Shown here: one piece after another, positions 32,051 to 43,568 of the stretch
How the letters are laid out: every line of letters begins with the position of its first letter
How positions within the stretch are numbered: the stretch's first letter is position 1
Assembly (NCBI RefSeq): GCF_020360975.1
Contig: NW_025408672.1
Span: 1,426,001-1,490,000, forward strand
DNA: 64,000 nt
Direction of reading: 5' to 3'
Origin: Hirsutella rhossiliensis
Lineage: Eukaryota > Ascomycota > Sordariomycetes > Hypocreales > Ophiocordycipitaceae
Notes under the pieces: generated by a model
Database searches by the model: none
What the model was told of the DNA's origin: nothing
What the model saw: the letters and a program-made list of their open reading frames with translations, nothing else
Position numbers and translations under genes: made by a program

Positions 32051-33511
32051 ATGAAGCTTAATATAGTCGCGGCAGTTTGCCTTGTTGGCAACGGGCTCGC
32101 CGTGCACGGTAACGAACCCACTGCTCCTGGAAAAACCCGAGTCGGGCTAGCGGAGGCTGCCCAGAACTCCAATGAAGTCCCCGACGGTTCGGCCTGCGTA
32201 ACTCCTCCATGTAGCGAGCGCAACATCAAGTACGCAAGTTCTGACGAGGCGAATGGCCGTTTCCGCCCGCCTCCACCCACATGTTCTTCTGGTCGAAAAT
32301 GCCACAAGTGTTTAAAGGGGAAAAAGAAGTGCGGCAGGGGTTGCATCCCAAAGGGCCACACATGCCGCAGCGGGACTCCTGCGATCGCCCGCCGTTCCTC
32401 TCCAGCTTGTCAGTTGGCGGCCGCCCCGCCCCAAACAACGACGTCCCTGCCGTCACGCAGCCTGTCAGTTCCCGGCCCTCCTTTCGGCTTGGTCTACGCC
32501 AGGAAAAATATTGCGTTCGTCACTCTTGGTAACTCTATCGGCATCCTGGATACCTCGAAAATCAAACCAACCTTGACTCGCAAATTCCCGCTCCCCCGTA
32601 ACGGTAGACCACAAGGCAACGCGTTTGGATTCGCAATTACTGGTGACAAGCGGCACCTATATGTCGCCAGAGGCTGCGGAGCAGTCATCATAGATGTTGC
32701 AAAGGCCATCGCTGGCCACAAAAACCCGGTGATTGGCCGACTATGCGGCAACGCAGGTACAAGCGCAATCAAAGTCACGCTGGCAGCTGGCGAGGGTTAT
32801 GCTTTTGTTAGCCAGGAATATGGAGCCGGAATCACTCACGGCCGAGGAGCAATTGAAGTCTTCAAGCTAACCAGGAAGCCTGGTGGCTTGGTGTCGAGCA
32901 CTTATGTGGGCTTTGCAGAGCTCGGCTATGCAGTCGTTGGTAGCGCCCTGTCGCCTGATGGACAGGTCCTCTATGTTACCAGTGAGTTAAGGAGCAATAC
33001 AACACCTCAGAACAAAACCCCGGGTTGGGTCTCTGTTCTTGATGTTGCAACTCTGAAGACAAATCCATCCCACGCTCTCCGTTTCCGTGTCGAAGCAGGC
33101 TGCCAGCCTGTCCGGGTTGCACCCTCAAAGGACGGGAGGTACGTCTGGGTCACAGCCCGAGGCAGCAACAAACTTCTTGCCTTCGATGCGGAAAAGTTGA
33201 GGTCAAAATCCCCAGATGCACTGCTGGCGAGTGTGCAACTTGGCACGTCTCCTGTCAGCTCTATCCTCGTCAAGGGCGGACGTTATATAATCACATCGGA
33301 CTCAAACAGATTTGGCTACGCCGGAGCCACCACTGGTCTCACGGTCGTGGACGTTAAAGCGGCTTTGAATGGGAAGCAGGGTTTTCCACGAATCCCCACC
33401 GGGTCGTTTCCACGTGAATTTGCCGTCAGCCCAGACGGGAACACGCTGCTTGTTGGGCAGTATGGTAGCAAGACAATTCAGGCCATCGATATTGGCCACC
33501 TAGGAGATTGA
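32051..33511 (+). CDS. Secreted YVTN/lactonase-type beta-propeller protein with Cys-rich N-terminus
   Basis: The predicted protein has 486 residues. Residues 1-20 (MKLNIVAAVCLVGNGLAVHG) form a signal peptide. Residues 48-120 are Cys-, Lys- and Pro-rich, with a CHKCLKGKKKCGRGCIPKGHTC-like cluster at about 84-105. A dibasic RR at 114-115 is a possible Kex2-type processing site. From about residue 130, the repeats have the pattern of a seven-bladed propeller: HLYVARGCGAVIIDVAKA, LSPDGQVLYVTSE, PSKDGRYVWVTARGSNKLLAFD and VSPDGNTLLVGQYGSKTIQAIDI. Each blade combines a (S/P)xDG turn with a YV-type strand. Such proteins include lactonases and YncE-like proteins; the enzymatic role here is unknown. 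The ATG at 32051 is chosen because it starts the signal peptide. The small Cys-rich module before a propeller is unusual. Confidence 0.8.
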   Translation: MKLNIVAAVCLVGNGLAVHGNEPTAPGKTRVGLAEAAQNSNEVPDGSACVTPPCSERNIKYASSDEANGRFRPPPPTCSSGRKCHKCLKGKKKCGRGCIPKGHTCRSGTPAIARRSSPACQLAAAPPQTTTSLPSRSLSVPGPPFGLVYARKNIAFVTLGNSIGILDTSKIKPTLTRKFPLPRNGRPQGNAFGFAITGDKRHLYVARGCGAVIIDVAKAIAGHKNPVIGRLCGNAGTSAIKVTLAAGEGYAFVSQEYGAGITHGRGAIEVFKLTRKPGGLVSSTYVGFAELGYAVVGSALSPDGQVLYVTSELRSNTTPQNKTPGWVSVLDVATLKTNPSHALRFRVEAGCQPVRVAPSKDGRYVWVTARGSNKLLAFDAEKLRSKSPDALLASVQLGTSPVSSILVKGGRYIITSDSNRFGYAGATTGLTVVDVKAALNGKQGFPRIPTGSFPREFAVSPDGNTLLVGQYGSKTIQAIDIGHLGD

Positions 33512-33554
33512 TTCGGGACCTGTTGGAAGAGACTGGCTGTCTCTAGAAAGTCTC

Positions 33555-33893
33555 ATGGCCACGTCGATCCCTGCCGGCTATGTCTATGTAAAGCTCAAAC
33601 TTCCACTCCATTCTATAGCTAGAATCAGCAACAAGATCATTCACTCTTTCACAGTCCGTGTGTGCGGGAAGAACCTTTGGAAATATGAGTCCGATCGTTT
33701 CTTCGAAGGATCTGGTATGCCTTTAAATAAGTATTACCTAAAGGCTGAGGATTCGTTATATTATACGGCGTCCATGATTTTCCGTCCCTCGTGCCAGATA
33801 GGATACCTAAAGTATAACTGGGACAGTGGGGCGACCTGCTATAAGCTGCCAGACAGCTTCAGAGTGACTTTGAAGCCTAATACGACACGTTAG
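33555..33893 (+). CDS. Small hypothetical protein (112 aa)
   Basis: An ATG-started frame of 112 codons begins MATSIPAGYVYVKLKLPLHS, with three Cys, many aromatic residues and a beta-like alternation. It has no signal peptide or membrane helix. It starts 44 bp after the propeller gene and is one of the few clean frames near the AT-rich border. I do not recognise a family. It could be a genuine small gene, the remnant of a larger one, or chance; a missing leader exon is possible. Confidence 0.35.
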   Translation: MATSIPAGYVYVKLKLPLHSIARISNKIIHSFTVRVCGKNLWKYESDRFFEGSGMPLNKYYLKAEDSLYYTASMIFRPSCQIGYLKYNWDSGATCYKLPDSFRVTLKPNTTR

Positions 33894-34653
33894 CCTACCG
33901 GCTCCTTACGAGTTAGTCTGCGTGCTCCCCCACACGTAGCCTGGAGGTACGGCCCCACCTAAGGCACTGTTGACAAAAACCGCATGAATACATTGGCTCT
34001 ATCGCCCAATCCTGCAATCGCTCAACCCCTTAATGTCTCGAGACTTTCCATATAAGACTCTCTTTAAATAAAACCTCTATATCACTATATCAGAATATAA
34101 CGATGTCTGTAAGAGAATCAGGCGGGCTGATAGTACAGTCTGGCCAAACCAGACGGACTAGATCGGTTGTTTATACTATTAGGAGCACTGTCCATAAGAT
34201 AACGACACCAGCCAGCACGAGAATACTAAGACATGTACTCATGCTCTGGTATTCTAGCAGCTCGGCATCGTCTCAGGTAAACTCTCGCCAATCAAGTGAT
34301 AGAGACTTACATGTCAGGCCGACCGGGATGTATGCATGCTTGCTTTACCATCACGGCCTAAAGATCAAAGTGGACTGACTATTTCCTTGTAAGATGATTT
34401 CCTTTTTAGAACGAAACTTGAGAATTCCTCATGCATGTGAAAGAATTCTGTTTCTCCTCATCGACGCAGAAAGGAATGGATAAAGTATCTTTTAGATAGA
34501 TGTATGCAGTGTCCTCACACAATCTAGGGCTGATTTGACAAGTATAAAGATACTAGGCTCGCCAGGCCTATCCTTTCTTCAGCAGGCTGTCCACTATTTT
34601 CAAGCGTCGCTCAGTCCTTTCACTTAAAAGCAACTCCTAATTCAAGAGACGAA
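33894..34653. other. AT-leaning intergenic region upstream of the Cys/His repeat gene
   Basis: No gene is recognised in these 760 bp. A TATA-like TATAAAG at 34543-34549 lies about 110 bp before the next start codon, which is a typical promoter distance. The 91-codon frame at 34103-34378 has no domain or signal character. Confidence 0.5.
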
Positions 34654-35364
34654 ATGAAGATCGAGACTTTTGCGATGGCCATGGCCTTTGTGGCCAGCAC
34701 CATGGCCTCACCAGACAACATGAAGATCAACGACATGACTTCCGTCCAGTCTGTTACCGTCGAACAGCTTAAAGCTATGTCGGAACAGGACGCCGCTGCA
34801 GCTTGCAGCATCTGCCCCTGCCCCAAGAAGCGCGACCTCCAGGGGATTAAGGTGGTCCAAGAGGCCGACAACGACCAGGGCAGCTCGACTATCTGCTTAT
34901 TCTGCGATGCCGTAGGCCTTTGCAACAACGGCGGCGGCGGCGGCGGCGGCGGTAAGAAACCGAAGCCCTGCCACCGTGGTGACCGCCGGGTTCGTTGTAA
35001 ATGTCATCGCGACGACAACCGTCCTCATTGTCACGGCGGTGGTCCTAAGCCTTGCCGTCCCGGTGACCCGCGACCAAGGTGCGGCGGAGGTCCTAAGCCT
35101 TGCCGTCCCGGCGACAAGAGACCCGGATGCGGCGACGACGGCCCCAAGCCCTGCCACCGTGGTGACCGCCGGGTTCGTTGTAAGTGTCATCGCGGCGACA
35201 ACCGTCCTCATTGTCACGGTGGTGGTCCTAAGCCTTGCCGTCCCGGCGACAAGAGACCCGGATGCGGCGTTGGCGGCGGTGGGGGCCCGTACAGCCATCC
35301 GCCTCCCCCACCTCCGCCGACCTATCCGGACTCTCCGTCCCTCCCGGGTTACGACACGGAGTAA
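34654..35364 (+). CDS. Secreted Cys/His-rich repeat protein, effector-like candidate
   Basis: The predicted protein has 236 residues. Residues 1-18 (MKIETFAMAMAFVASTMA) form a signal peptide. A Kex2-type site (KKR) ends at residue 60. Residues 102-145 and 163-205 form two long repeats that share PKPCHRGDRRVRCKCH, NRPHCHGGGPKPCRPGD and a terminal CG. A half-unit (146-162) sits between them. The tail is Gly- then Pro-rich. I count 20 Cys, with many His, Arg and Lys; the CKCH and HCHGG pattern could bind metals or form disulfides. I know no matching family. It begins the last gene before the AT-rich block, only about 170 bp from its edge. The strict periodicity makes other reading frames open too, so frame choice rests on the signal peptide and Cys spacing. 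Expression is unproven. Confidence 0.65.
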   Translation: MKIETFAMAMAFVASTMASPDNMKINDMTSVQSVTVEQLKAMSEQDAAAACSICPCPKKRDLQGIKVVQEADNDQGSSTICLFCDAVGLCNNGGGGGGGGKKPKPCHRGDRRVRCKCHRDDNRPHCHGGGPKPCRPGDPRPRCGGGPKPCRPGDKRPGCGDDGPKPCHRGDRRVRCKCHRGDNRPHCHGGGPKPCRPGDKRPGCGVGGGGGPYSHPPPPPPPTYPDSPSLPGYDTE

Positions 35365-35977
35365 CTGGAAGCTGTGTGTGTGCCGTAGTGGGCACGACGC
35401 ACGCCTCAAGGGTCCATCTGGCCCAGGCTGCCGAAGGTTTAGGGTTTATAAGGGAGGCTGGCATCGTGAGTATAGCTGGCCTCTGCTGCCCTCCGTAGTA
35501 GAGACCTTTACGCACGAATAGACCATCCTATCTAACTGACCCTACGGATGAGCTGTTCGTAGCAATCGATTAAGGCTAGCGTACCTATAAAGAGATAAAG
35601 GCTAAGCAATGCGTACTATTAAACTATATAGATCTTTATTTAAGGCAGATAATAAAAAACGCTATATATAGTAAAGTATATTATAGTTAGTAGCTTAAAG
35701 TCTATAAATATTTATATTAAATACCCTTAGCTACCTATATATAATTACTTATTATAGCCTATTACTAAGCTTTAATATATAAAGACTTAAATATAGTAGA
35801 ATATAATATATATAATTTACTTATATATAGCGTTTTTTTAAATAATTACTTTAATTTTTTTTTAAAATATTAAAGAAATAAAAATAAAAATAAAAATCCT
35901 TATTAATATAAATAAGTATTACTATTAAGTATTACTATTTATATTAAAGTAAATCTTTATTTAGCTTAACCTACTAA
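35365..35977. other. Transition into the AT-rich, RIP-affected block
   Basis: Base composition changes within about 150 bp around 35,530. After that point the sequence is dominated by TA-rich words and CpA/TpG becomes rare. The stretch ends in one arm of an inverted repeat (35928-35967) followed by the ACTAA duplication of the next element. There is no gene. Confidence 0.7.
35928..35967. repeat. Left arm of an inverted repeat flanking copia-A
   Basis: This 40-bp segment, reverse-complemented, matches 43301-43340 at 38 of 40 positions. The two arms enclose the copia-A insertion plus about 290 bp on the right side. They are likely the terminal or subterminal arms of an older TIR element into which copia-A was inserted. 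Confidence 0.6.
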
Positions 35978-38900
35978 TCTCGTAAAGAGAGATATAAGAA
36001 GTATATAAAAATATATAAAGGTAAAATTAAAAGTAAGGGGTCGGATAGGTAAGGCAGAGAGATTTAATTCTTACGGGGGCAGCAATTACGGCAGGGGAAA
36101 TAATTATTATATTGCCTTAATTATCCTTCTTTCCTCTATCTAACGCCCCTCTTTATACCTATCTAGCATCTTAATTAATAAAGAAGATCCTACTTAAAGA
36201 AGCTACTAATATCCTTTTAACTACCGAGCTTTTTACCGGTTTTTTCCCTCTTTTCTAGCCGTTACCGGCATATCCGTCTTATCTTTCGCCACCTCTATAA
36301 GAAGCTATCGCTACTTCTACTTCCCCTCTTACCCCTACCCTCCTCTCTGCACCTCCTTTTAGCTCCTTCCTTAAAACCTGTTTTTTAGCTTCCTAGGTCC
36401 CTTATACTAAGGGATATCTCCGAGAACTACAATTACTACGCTTCGCGATATACCCCCTTAGCTATAGCCTGCCCTTATAGAAAGGGTAAAGCTAAATACC
36501 TAGGCCGGTAAGCGTATAGAGGAGGTCTTAGTCTATACTTATCCCTTACTCGAGAAATCTAGGTTTTAGCCCTAGGCTCTTTTAGACCTACTTTAGGAAA
36601 AGGGGCTTTAAGGAGGAAATTAAGTCCTATAAGAAAAGGGGGCTTCTCTAAGGATAAGTCCTTAAAAAGGGGGGCCTTTAAGAAGAATAAGTCCTAATTA
36701 AGCTAGGGGCCCTCCTTTAGGATAAGTCCTAATTCCTCTCTTTAGCTATAGACGTCTCCTTCCTCTTACGTGCTATTAGCTCCTCTCGTAGACTCTTAAA
36801 GCGGGCTTCTAAGGATAGCTTCTCTTAAACGTCTTCTAGCCTAATTTACTATAAAAAGATAGCTAGCTTCTACTTTAGTAAGGGCTTTATAAGACCGTTA
36901 GCTTTTATTAATACCGTTAGAACCTAATAGATAGAAATAAGTCCCTTTTAGACCTCTTAGCGTAACTAATACTAGTAGATATCGATATACTAGCTAGGTT
37001 AATAGCTTACTATTTTCCTTTATAAGAATTTATATAGTCTATATATTATCGTATTCTATAGCTAACGGGGTCGGAATTTATAGTCGTAGAGATATTAGTA
37101 GCCGGCTAAGGAAAATCGCTTCTTTTGACGCTTTTAAAAGAGCTAGTAGCTCTACCTCTATACTTAAGGTCGTAATAGTAGCTTACTTCGAAGCTCTCTA
37201 AGTAATAGTTCCTTTAAAAAGGGATATAATATACCCCTATAAGCTTTTTCTATTTAAGGAATTATCTATAAAGGACGAATCGCTTAAATAAAGGAAGATT
37301 TTAGTAGCTAATTTCCTTCCTTACCTTCCTAAGCATAGACTATATAATCTCGTTAAATAGAGATAAAGGATTACTTAGTCTGCTACTTCTTAGTGCCTAG
37401 GGCTAGGATTCTAGTTATGCTTAGCTAGCCGGGAGACCGTAAAAGAGATATCCGGTCTAGTAGAAATAGCTAAAAAAAGCAAGGAGCCTACCTTTTATTA
37501 ATATTAGTGTTTCTCTTACTCCTTAGCTTAAAAGAACGGATTAGGTAAAAGCTCTTCGTTTAATATAAGCGTAGAGGGAAGCTTCTTATTAAGGGAATTA
37601 AAGAGGAATTTATAAGCGACTTTATCGATATAGGCGTCCTAGGTAAGCTAGATAGTCCGTTAGGACCTATTTTAAAGGATTCGTATCCTTAGGAACTACT
37701 TTAGCTCCCCTAGCCTAGTTATCTTATACTTTTATTATAGGCATTTTATAGCCTCCCTTATAATTACTTCTTCCTCTTTTAGGTAGGCCTAGATAATATT
37801 ATCGACGTAAAAGAAGACTATAATTTTACCCTTCTATATTATATATAGTTCCTAAGGGACTTTCTTAAAGCCTAGTGCTTCGAAGGAACCTATTAAATAT
37901 TATTACTAAAGAAGGGGTAATCTTCGTAGTCTATATAGAGCTTTCCTAAGCTATAGAACCTTTCCTAGCTATTAAAAACTAAGAGGAAGTTATATATAGA
38001 TAACTTCTTCTTCCTTAAGTAAGCAGTTAACGAAGGCGTTAACTATATCTATCTAATTAAGTTCGAGGTCGAATTCTACTACTATAGCTATAAGGGTCTA
38101 AAAGACATTCCTACTAGGGTGGTTGCCTTAGTAGGTAAATCCCCTTTTTCCTATTTAATTCCTATAGATAACTAGCCGGGCTTTATACTTTTAAAGGAAG
38201 CTATGTTTATTAGTCTTATAGATAAAGACCTACTTATAGCTAAGGACCTATTTTCCTCTTACCTTTTCCTTAAGGACCTCTTTAAAAGACCCTATCTCCT
38301 TATATAAGGCTAGGTAGTCTTTCTAGGCCTAGAAAAACTAGTCTTTAAAAGGGTGTTTTTCGAGCTGCTTTTAGTTTACTAGTAGGTCTAGGAGGTTTCT
38401 TTTATATACCTTCCTTGCTAATAGTAGCTTAAAAAGCCGGCCTACTATAAACGCTCCGTAGGAACCGTCTTTTATGAGCGTTAGGTAGAAGTCGGAAAAA
38501 CAATTAAAATAAGGGAGAGGTTAGTCTTCTTTAGTAACCGTATTAGGCCCTATACTTTCCTTTGCTCCTCGAAGTAGGGATAAAAAGGCAGCTAGGTAAT
38601 CCTTTAAGAGAGGTGCCTTTCCTACCCCCTTAGGGGTTAAGATAGGAAGACTAATAAAGAAAGCTACTTCTAGATCTTCTTCTTATTCTATAAGAGGAGG
38701 CGTAGGAAGGTAGGCGTATTCTAGCTCTACCGCTTTCCTATAGTCTCTTTCTTTATCTAGATTATCTAATTTAGTAGCTTCCTCTTCTTTTTCTTCCTTA
38801 AAGTTAGCGTTTTCCTCGACTACTTCGACGTTAGTTTCTTCTTTTATTTCCTTATCTAGGGCCTCTTCTTATAACTATTAGGAAGGGGGAATTTAGATCT

Positions 38901-41900
38901 TTTAAATTAGCTAACGTTATAAGAGTAAGAGGGGCTATTAATCCCTCTTTCTATCGAAGAAGCTAAATTCGTTAAAAATTATATCCTTAGTTAAAATAAC
39001 CTTTTATAGAAGAGGAATCTAGATCTAGAAGATATTCGTAGAATTATAACTAATAAGGTAACTAATAAAGGCTCTAGGATTAAGCTTTCTTTTCTTCTTC
39101 CTTTTTAGCTATATATCGGTAGTTATAGCGTATGCCTTATAGCTATAGGCATAAAGGTAGGCTAGCGAGGCCCTCTTCTTTATAAAGAGCTTAAAGGGGG
39201 ATTTCTAGTCTATTCCTTAGTTTAGTTTTATAAGAATATACCCTTATATTCCTATTTTACTGTTATAAAGAAATAACAGGCATAGGGAGGCTTTATAGAA
39301 TAAGCTAGTAAAAAGAGGCTCTATAATATAGTCTAAGGGAATAACCCTTAAAAGACAAAGACCTCTACTAGACATCTATACCTTCCTCTAGGAAAAGCGG
39401 GTCAGGATAAGCCTATCCTTACAAATAAAAATATACATAAAATGCATAAGTCAATTACAAGCAGAACGGATACCCTATTGCCTATTTTGGCCTAGCGGTT
39501 CCGAAGATATCCGCGATACAAGAATAGGTAGGGCATAGAACATTCTAGTTAAATCCACTACTCATGCTAGAACCCATAGTCTTACGTTAACCATCACGCC
39601 ACAATCAGACCACCTACTAAGTTAGGAAGATATACTATAGATGGAGCTTTTCAAGCACTATAGAATGTGCTAGAAAGCTAACTAATTGGTCTACTAGTGG
39701 GCGAGCAATGGTCTATAAAAGACGAAGGATTTCCCTGGGAGTAGTAGAAAAAAAAAGCAAGTTCGCAAGCATCTTTTGCAACGCTATTCTTTCAATATAT
39801 TATTTAGCCCCTTATATGCTCGTTATAAATTCCGGACGAAATCCTACCCTATACTCCTTCGACCGATCTTTCCGCCTACGTTATCGATTACCCGATTCTA
39901 CGCTTATTACTTATACCTTCTTATAAGTTTCCTAGGGTCCTTAAGGTCCCTAGGGGTCCGGTTCTAAAGGTAATAAGCGGTCTTAACGACTTCCCTCTAA
40001 AGGTTATATAGAAGCTTTATAGTAAGTCTTATTATACGGGCCCTTTTTATTATAGCACCCCTTAATCTTTCTGCCCTTCCGTTCTAGGCCTAGGTATTCG
40101 GTACTAATAAGAAGGGTAAAATGCCTCTTTTTCTTAGCTATTTTAAGATATCCTTCGTAAATAGCTCTCTATTAAACTATATCTTCTTTACCTTATAGCC
40201 GAAGTAGGATTTTATTTAGTTAATAAAGTCTTAGAGGGCAGACTAGTTATACTTACTTAAGTAGGTCCGTAAGAAATAAGGGAAAACTATCCTTAAAAAA
40301 GCGTCTATAAAAACATTACCCTAACAAAGCTTTCCTAGTCCTTAGAGACGTCGGTTTAATCGACCTAAATTTCCTTATACGGCCAGTCCGGCCGTATAGG
40401 CGTTTATCTAGAAATTCGTCTCCTAGTCTTTCCTTAGCTATAGTATTTATATTCAACGGTCTTTAGGCCCCTTATTCGTACGCCTTATTATTAGCCTAGC
40501 TTATATAAAGCTAGGGGGCCCGGGTAACTAAGTCGTGCATGCTAAAGAAGACCGTCTCCTTAGGCTACTAGAAGAGGGTCCTTTATAGTAGACCTATTCC
40601 TCCTTATAAGGAAAGCTAACTTCTTAAGTAGTTCCTTCCTAAGGATAGGTCGGAATTCGAGAATAAATTAACCGAATTTTTCCTCGATAAGCTTAATAGT
40701 CTAATTCTTCTAGACTAGCCTTATAGGCTTAGACGTTATATCCTAGAAGATTCCTTCCTCTTAAAGAAGGCGGAAGGAAAATAAGCTCGTTAAAAATTAA
40801 GGGTAAAAAGCTACCTTTTTTCGTCGAAGAATTTATATAGACCCGTTAGGTAATTTTATCGTAAAATTTACCCTTCTATATCCTTCTATCCGTATAGTTA
40901 ATTCCCCGGCAATAAGGTATTCCCTCTATACCTTCTTAAAGGACCGGAATTATAAGAGTATATTATAAATATTAAGGGAAGCACCGGAGTTAAAGATAGC
41001 TGATTTTCGTAGGGGATAATCGGAGGGTCCTAATAAGTGTTCTTACTAATCTATAGGGAAGATAAATACCGGATTTACTATACTAACGATTTTCCTTTAA
41101 ATTTATAGCTCGAATAAGGGCAGCGGCGTTAGTTACTATTTCTTAGTAACCTAAATCTTATCTATCTTCTTCTTTAACGAGGGGTCCTCCTTAAGAGACT
41201 ATTATATCATTTCTTATAGCCTCTTTAAAAGGTTAAATCCTTTAGGTCGGTTTTCCTTAAAGACCTACTAGTATTATAATAACCGATAGCCTAGTAATTT
41301 ATAGGCTAGGCAGCCGTTTTATTTAGTCTTTCGTTTCTTCGAGGAATCCTCGTCCTAATCTAGAAGGTCTACTTAAAAACCTTATCTTTTTACCCCTTAT
41401 TACTAATTTTAACGAAGAGGTTCGATTTCGACTAGTTCCTTAATTTTTCGACTAACGGACTAAACGGTCTATTAAGGGACTAGTTAGGCCGGACGGACTA
41501 ATAGGGCCAGGGCCGGGCCCGGAGCAAGATACGAAGCCGGGGCTAGGACCGGGGCAGCCGTTAAAGACGGTATTAAGGCTCTCGAGGGAGGAGGAGCCGG
41601 AGGAGTAATAGCTATAGTAGTAGCAGCAGCGGGGGCCGTAGTAACTAGGGCTATAGCAGCTATAAGGGCAGTAGGTCGAGCCGTCTAGGTCGAGTGCTAG
41701 CTACGAAGGAATAAGACTACTTACTATTATACTTTAGTAGCCTCTTCGTTTAGTTCCCGGCTAGCTTCTCGAAAGATAGTCGAGTAACCGTTACTAATAG
41801 GCTTTATTAGTAGAGATATATCCTATAGCTACTAGCTAGAAAGAGCTTTTATAAGGAAGTATTAGTTACCTTCCTTAAGGATTTCTTCTTACTTAGCTAG

Positions 41901-43013
41901 CTACGACGAAGCTAGTAGGTTCCTAGTAGAAAAGGCTCCTAGGTATACTATATAGGTCTTCCTAATACGGTTAGTTATATAGCCCCTTAAAGGAGCTATT
42001 AAGGTCTTAAGCTTTAAAAGCTACTACCTAGGAGTTTCTTCCTCTTAAAGAGAGATTAGCTTTATAGTACTAATAGATTCTATTATCGCCGTACGTATAG
42101 TAGTTAGTAACTTTATCTTATAGAGGTACTTCTTTTAGTAACTCTTATAGTCGCCTAAGGTAGTAGAAAAAGCTCTTTACTATATAGAGGTTAGCTCGGA
42201 GAAGAGGGTAGCTCCCTCTATAAAGTCCGTTGCCCTAGGATAAAGAGGGGGCTTAAGAGGGTCCTACTTATTAAAGAAGACTAAATTATAAATAGTTCTA
42301 TCTATATAAGCCTATAGCTCCTTTACCTACTTATCTTAATCTTAGGGCTCTATAAGAATCGTCCTATAGACTATAGGGGCGGTAGAGTCGTTTTTCGATA
42401 TTATTATAGGGAGAGGGGGTAGAAAAGTCGGTTTTTCTAGTAAGAGGGGTAAAAGGGAGCTATAAGGGATATAAGAAAGGTGCCTTTTATAGTAGCTAGA
42501 AGGTATAGAAATTCTATTCCTCCTAGGCTTATAACTCTCTTAAAGAGAGATATAAGAAGTATATAAAAATATATAAAGGTAAAATTAAAAGTAAGGGGTT
42601 AGATAGGTAGGGCAGAGAGATTTAATTCTTATAGGGGTAGTAATTATAGTAAGGGAAATAATTATTATATTGCCTTAATTATCCTTCTTTCCTTTATCTA
42701 ACGCCCCTTTTTATACTTATTTAGTATCTTAATTAATAAAGAAGATCCTACTTAAAGAAGCTACTAATATCCTTTTAACTACTAAGCTTTTTACCGGTTT
42801 TTCCCCTCTTTTCTAGCCGTTACTAGTATATCCGTCTTATCTTTCGCTACCTCTATAAGAAGCTATCGCTACTTTTACTTCCCCTCTTACCCCTACTCTC
42901 CTCTCTATACTTCCTTTTAGCTCCTTCCTTAAAACTTGTTTTTTTAGCTTCCTAGGTCCCTTATACTAAGGGATATCTCTAAGAACTATAAAATTAGGCT
43001 ACGCTTCGCGATA
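35978..43013 (-). mobile_element. Copia-A: RIP-degraded Ty1/copia retrotransposon, minus strand
   Basis: Two direct repeats, 35978-36450 and 42536-43013, run from TCTC(G/T)TAAAGAGAG to CTACGCTTCGCGATA and act as LTRs. The flanks ACTAA at 35973-35977 and 43014-43018 form a 5-bp target-site duplication. On the minus strand, the reverse-transcriptase block contains FYVDNII at about 37790-37815, where copia elements have YVDD. An integrase-like NGRAER segment lies near 40080. The order integrase then reverse transcriptase supports copia. All frames are full of stops and CpA/TpG is nearly absent, so it is dead. Its right LTR is more mutated than its left. A solo LTR of another copia family splits it at 39229-39925. 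Confidence 0.8.
39229..39925 (+). mobile_element. Solo LTR of copia-B inside copia-A, TSD AGTTT
   Basis: This 697-bp segment begins TATAAGAATATACCC and ends ACCTTCTTATA, and it matches the two LTRs of copia-B along its whole length. It is flanked by the perfect 5-bp duplication AGTTT (39224-39228 and 39926-39930). The ends TATAAG...CTTATA are what RIP would leave of a TG...CA terminus. No internal region is present, so recombination between two LTRs presumably removed it. It lies in the copia-A pol region, so it is younger than copia-A. Confidence 0.9.
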
Positions 43014-43568
43014 ACTAAAGTAAAAGTACTTAGATATTACTAGCTAGTACTTTATATTAGCTATCTCTTAATAGTAATTACTTAGAAATTTTCTAGAGAG
43101 CTTTAACTTTAGAAAAGTATACTTAAGCGTATAAGCTAGTAAGGGAGGGGTTCCTTTTAAAGAGGGGCCCTACTATAAGGGCTTATCCCTTATATAAAGT
43201 AAGTATAATATATAAGATAAGACTTAAAGATACTTAAGATATCTTAATAATAACTAAGATATATATTACTTAATTAAAAGAAAAGATTTTTAAAGAATCT
43301 AAGCTAAATAAAGATTTACTTTAAGGTAAATAGTAATACTCTTACTATTTATATAAAGATATATTAATATTTATATAAAGGCCTTATTTTTAAGATATAT
43401 ATTAATACTAGCCCGCCCTATGTATTTATACTATACCTATATAATAGGTAGTAGAACTACTTAAACGCCTACGCCCTTACTTACTTATATATATATATAT
43501 ATATATAAGAGGTAATATAAGCTATATAATATATACCTCTTAATTTACTTAAATAATATATTTTTAAG
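43014..43568. other. AT-rich spacer with right inverted-repeat arm and AT microsatellite
   Basis: This spacer contains the right arm (43301-43340) of the inverted repeat that encloses copia-A, then a TATA-type microsatellite at about 43481-43504. The last 17 bp (43552-43568) form the left target-site duplication of the SINE. No gene is present. Confidence 0.6.

Noticed and set aside
34976..35521. A 181-codon hydrophobic frame overlapping the Cys/His repeat gene, and a long minus-strand frame there
   Set aside because: The repeat periodicity is a multiple of three, so all frames stay open across it. Only the chosen frame has a signal peptide and ordered Cys spacing.
39708..39967. Short frames inside the copia-B LTR copies (also near 44559)
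   Set aside because: They recur in each LTR copy as part of the repeat, and LTRs are not expected to encode proteins.
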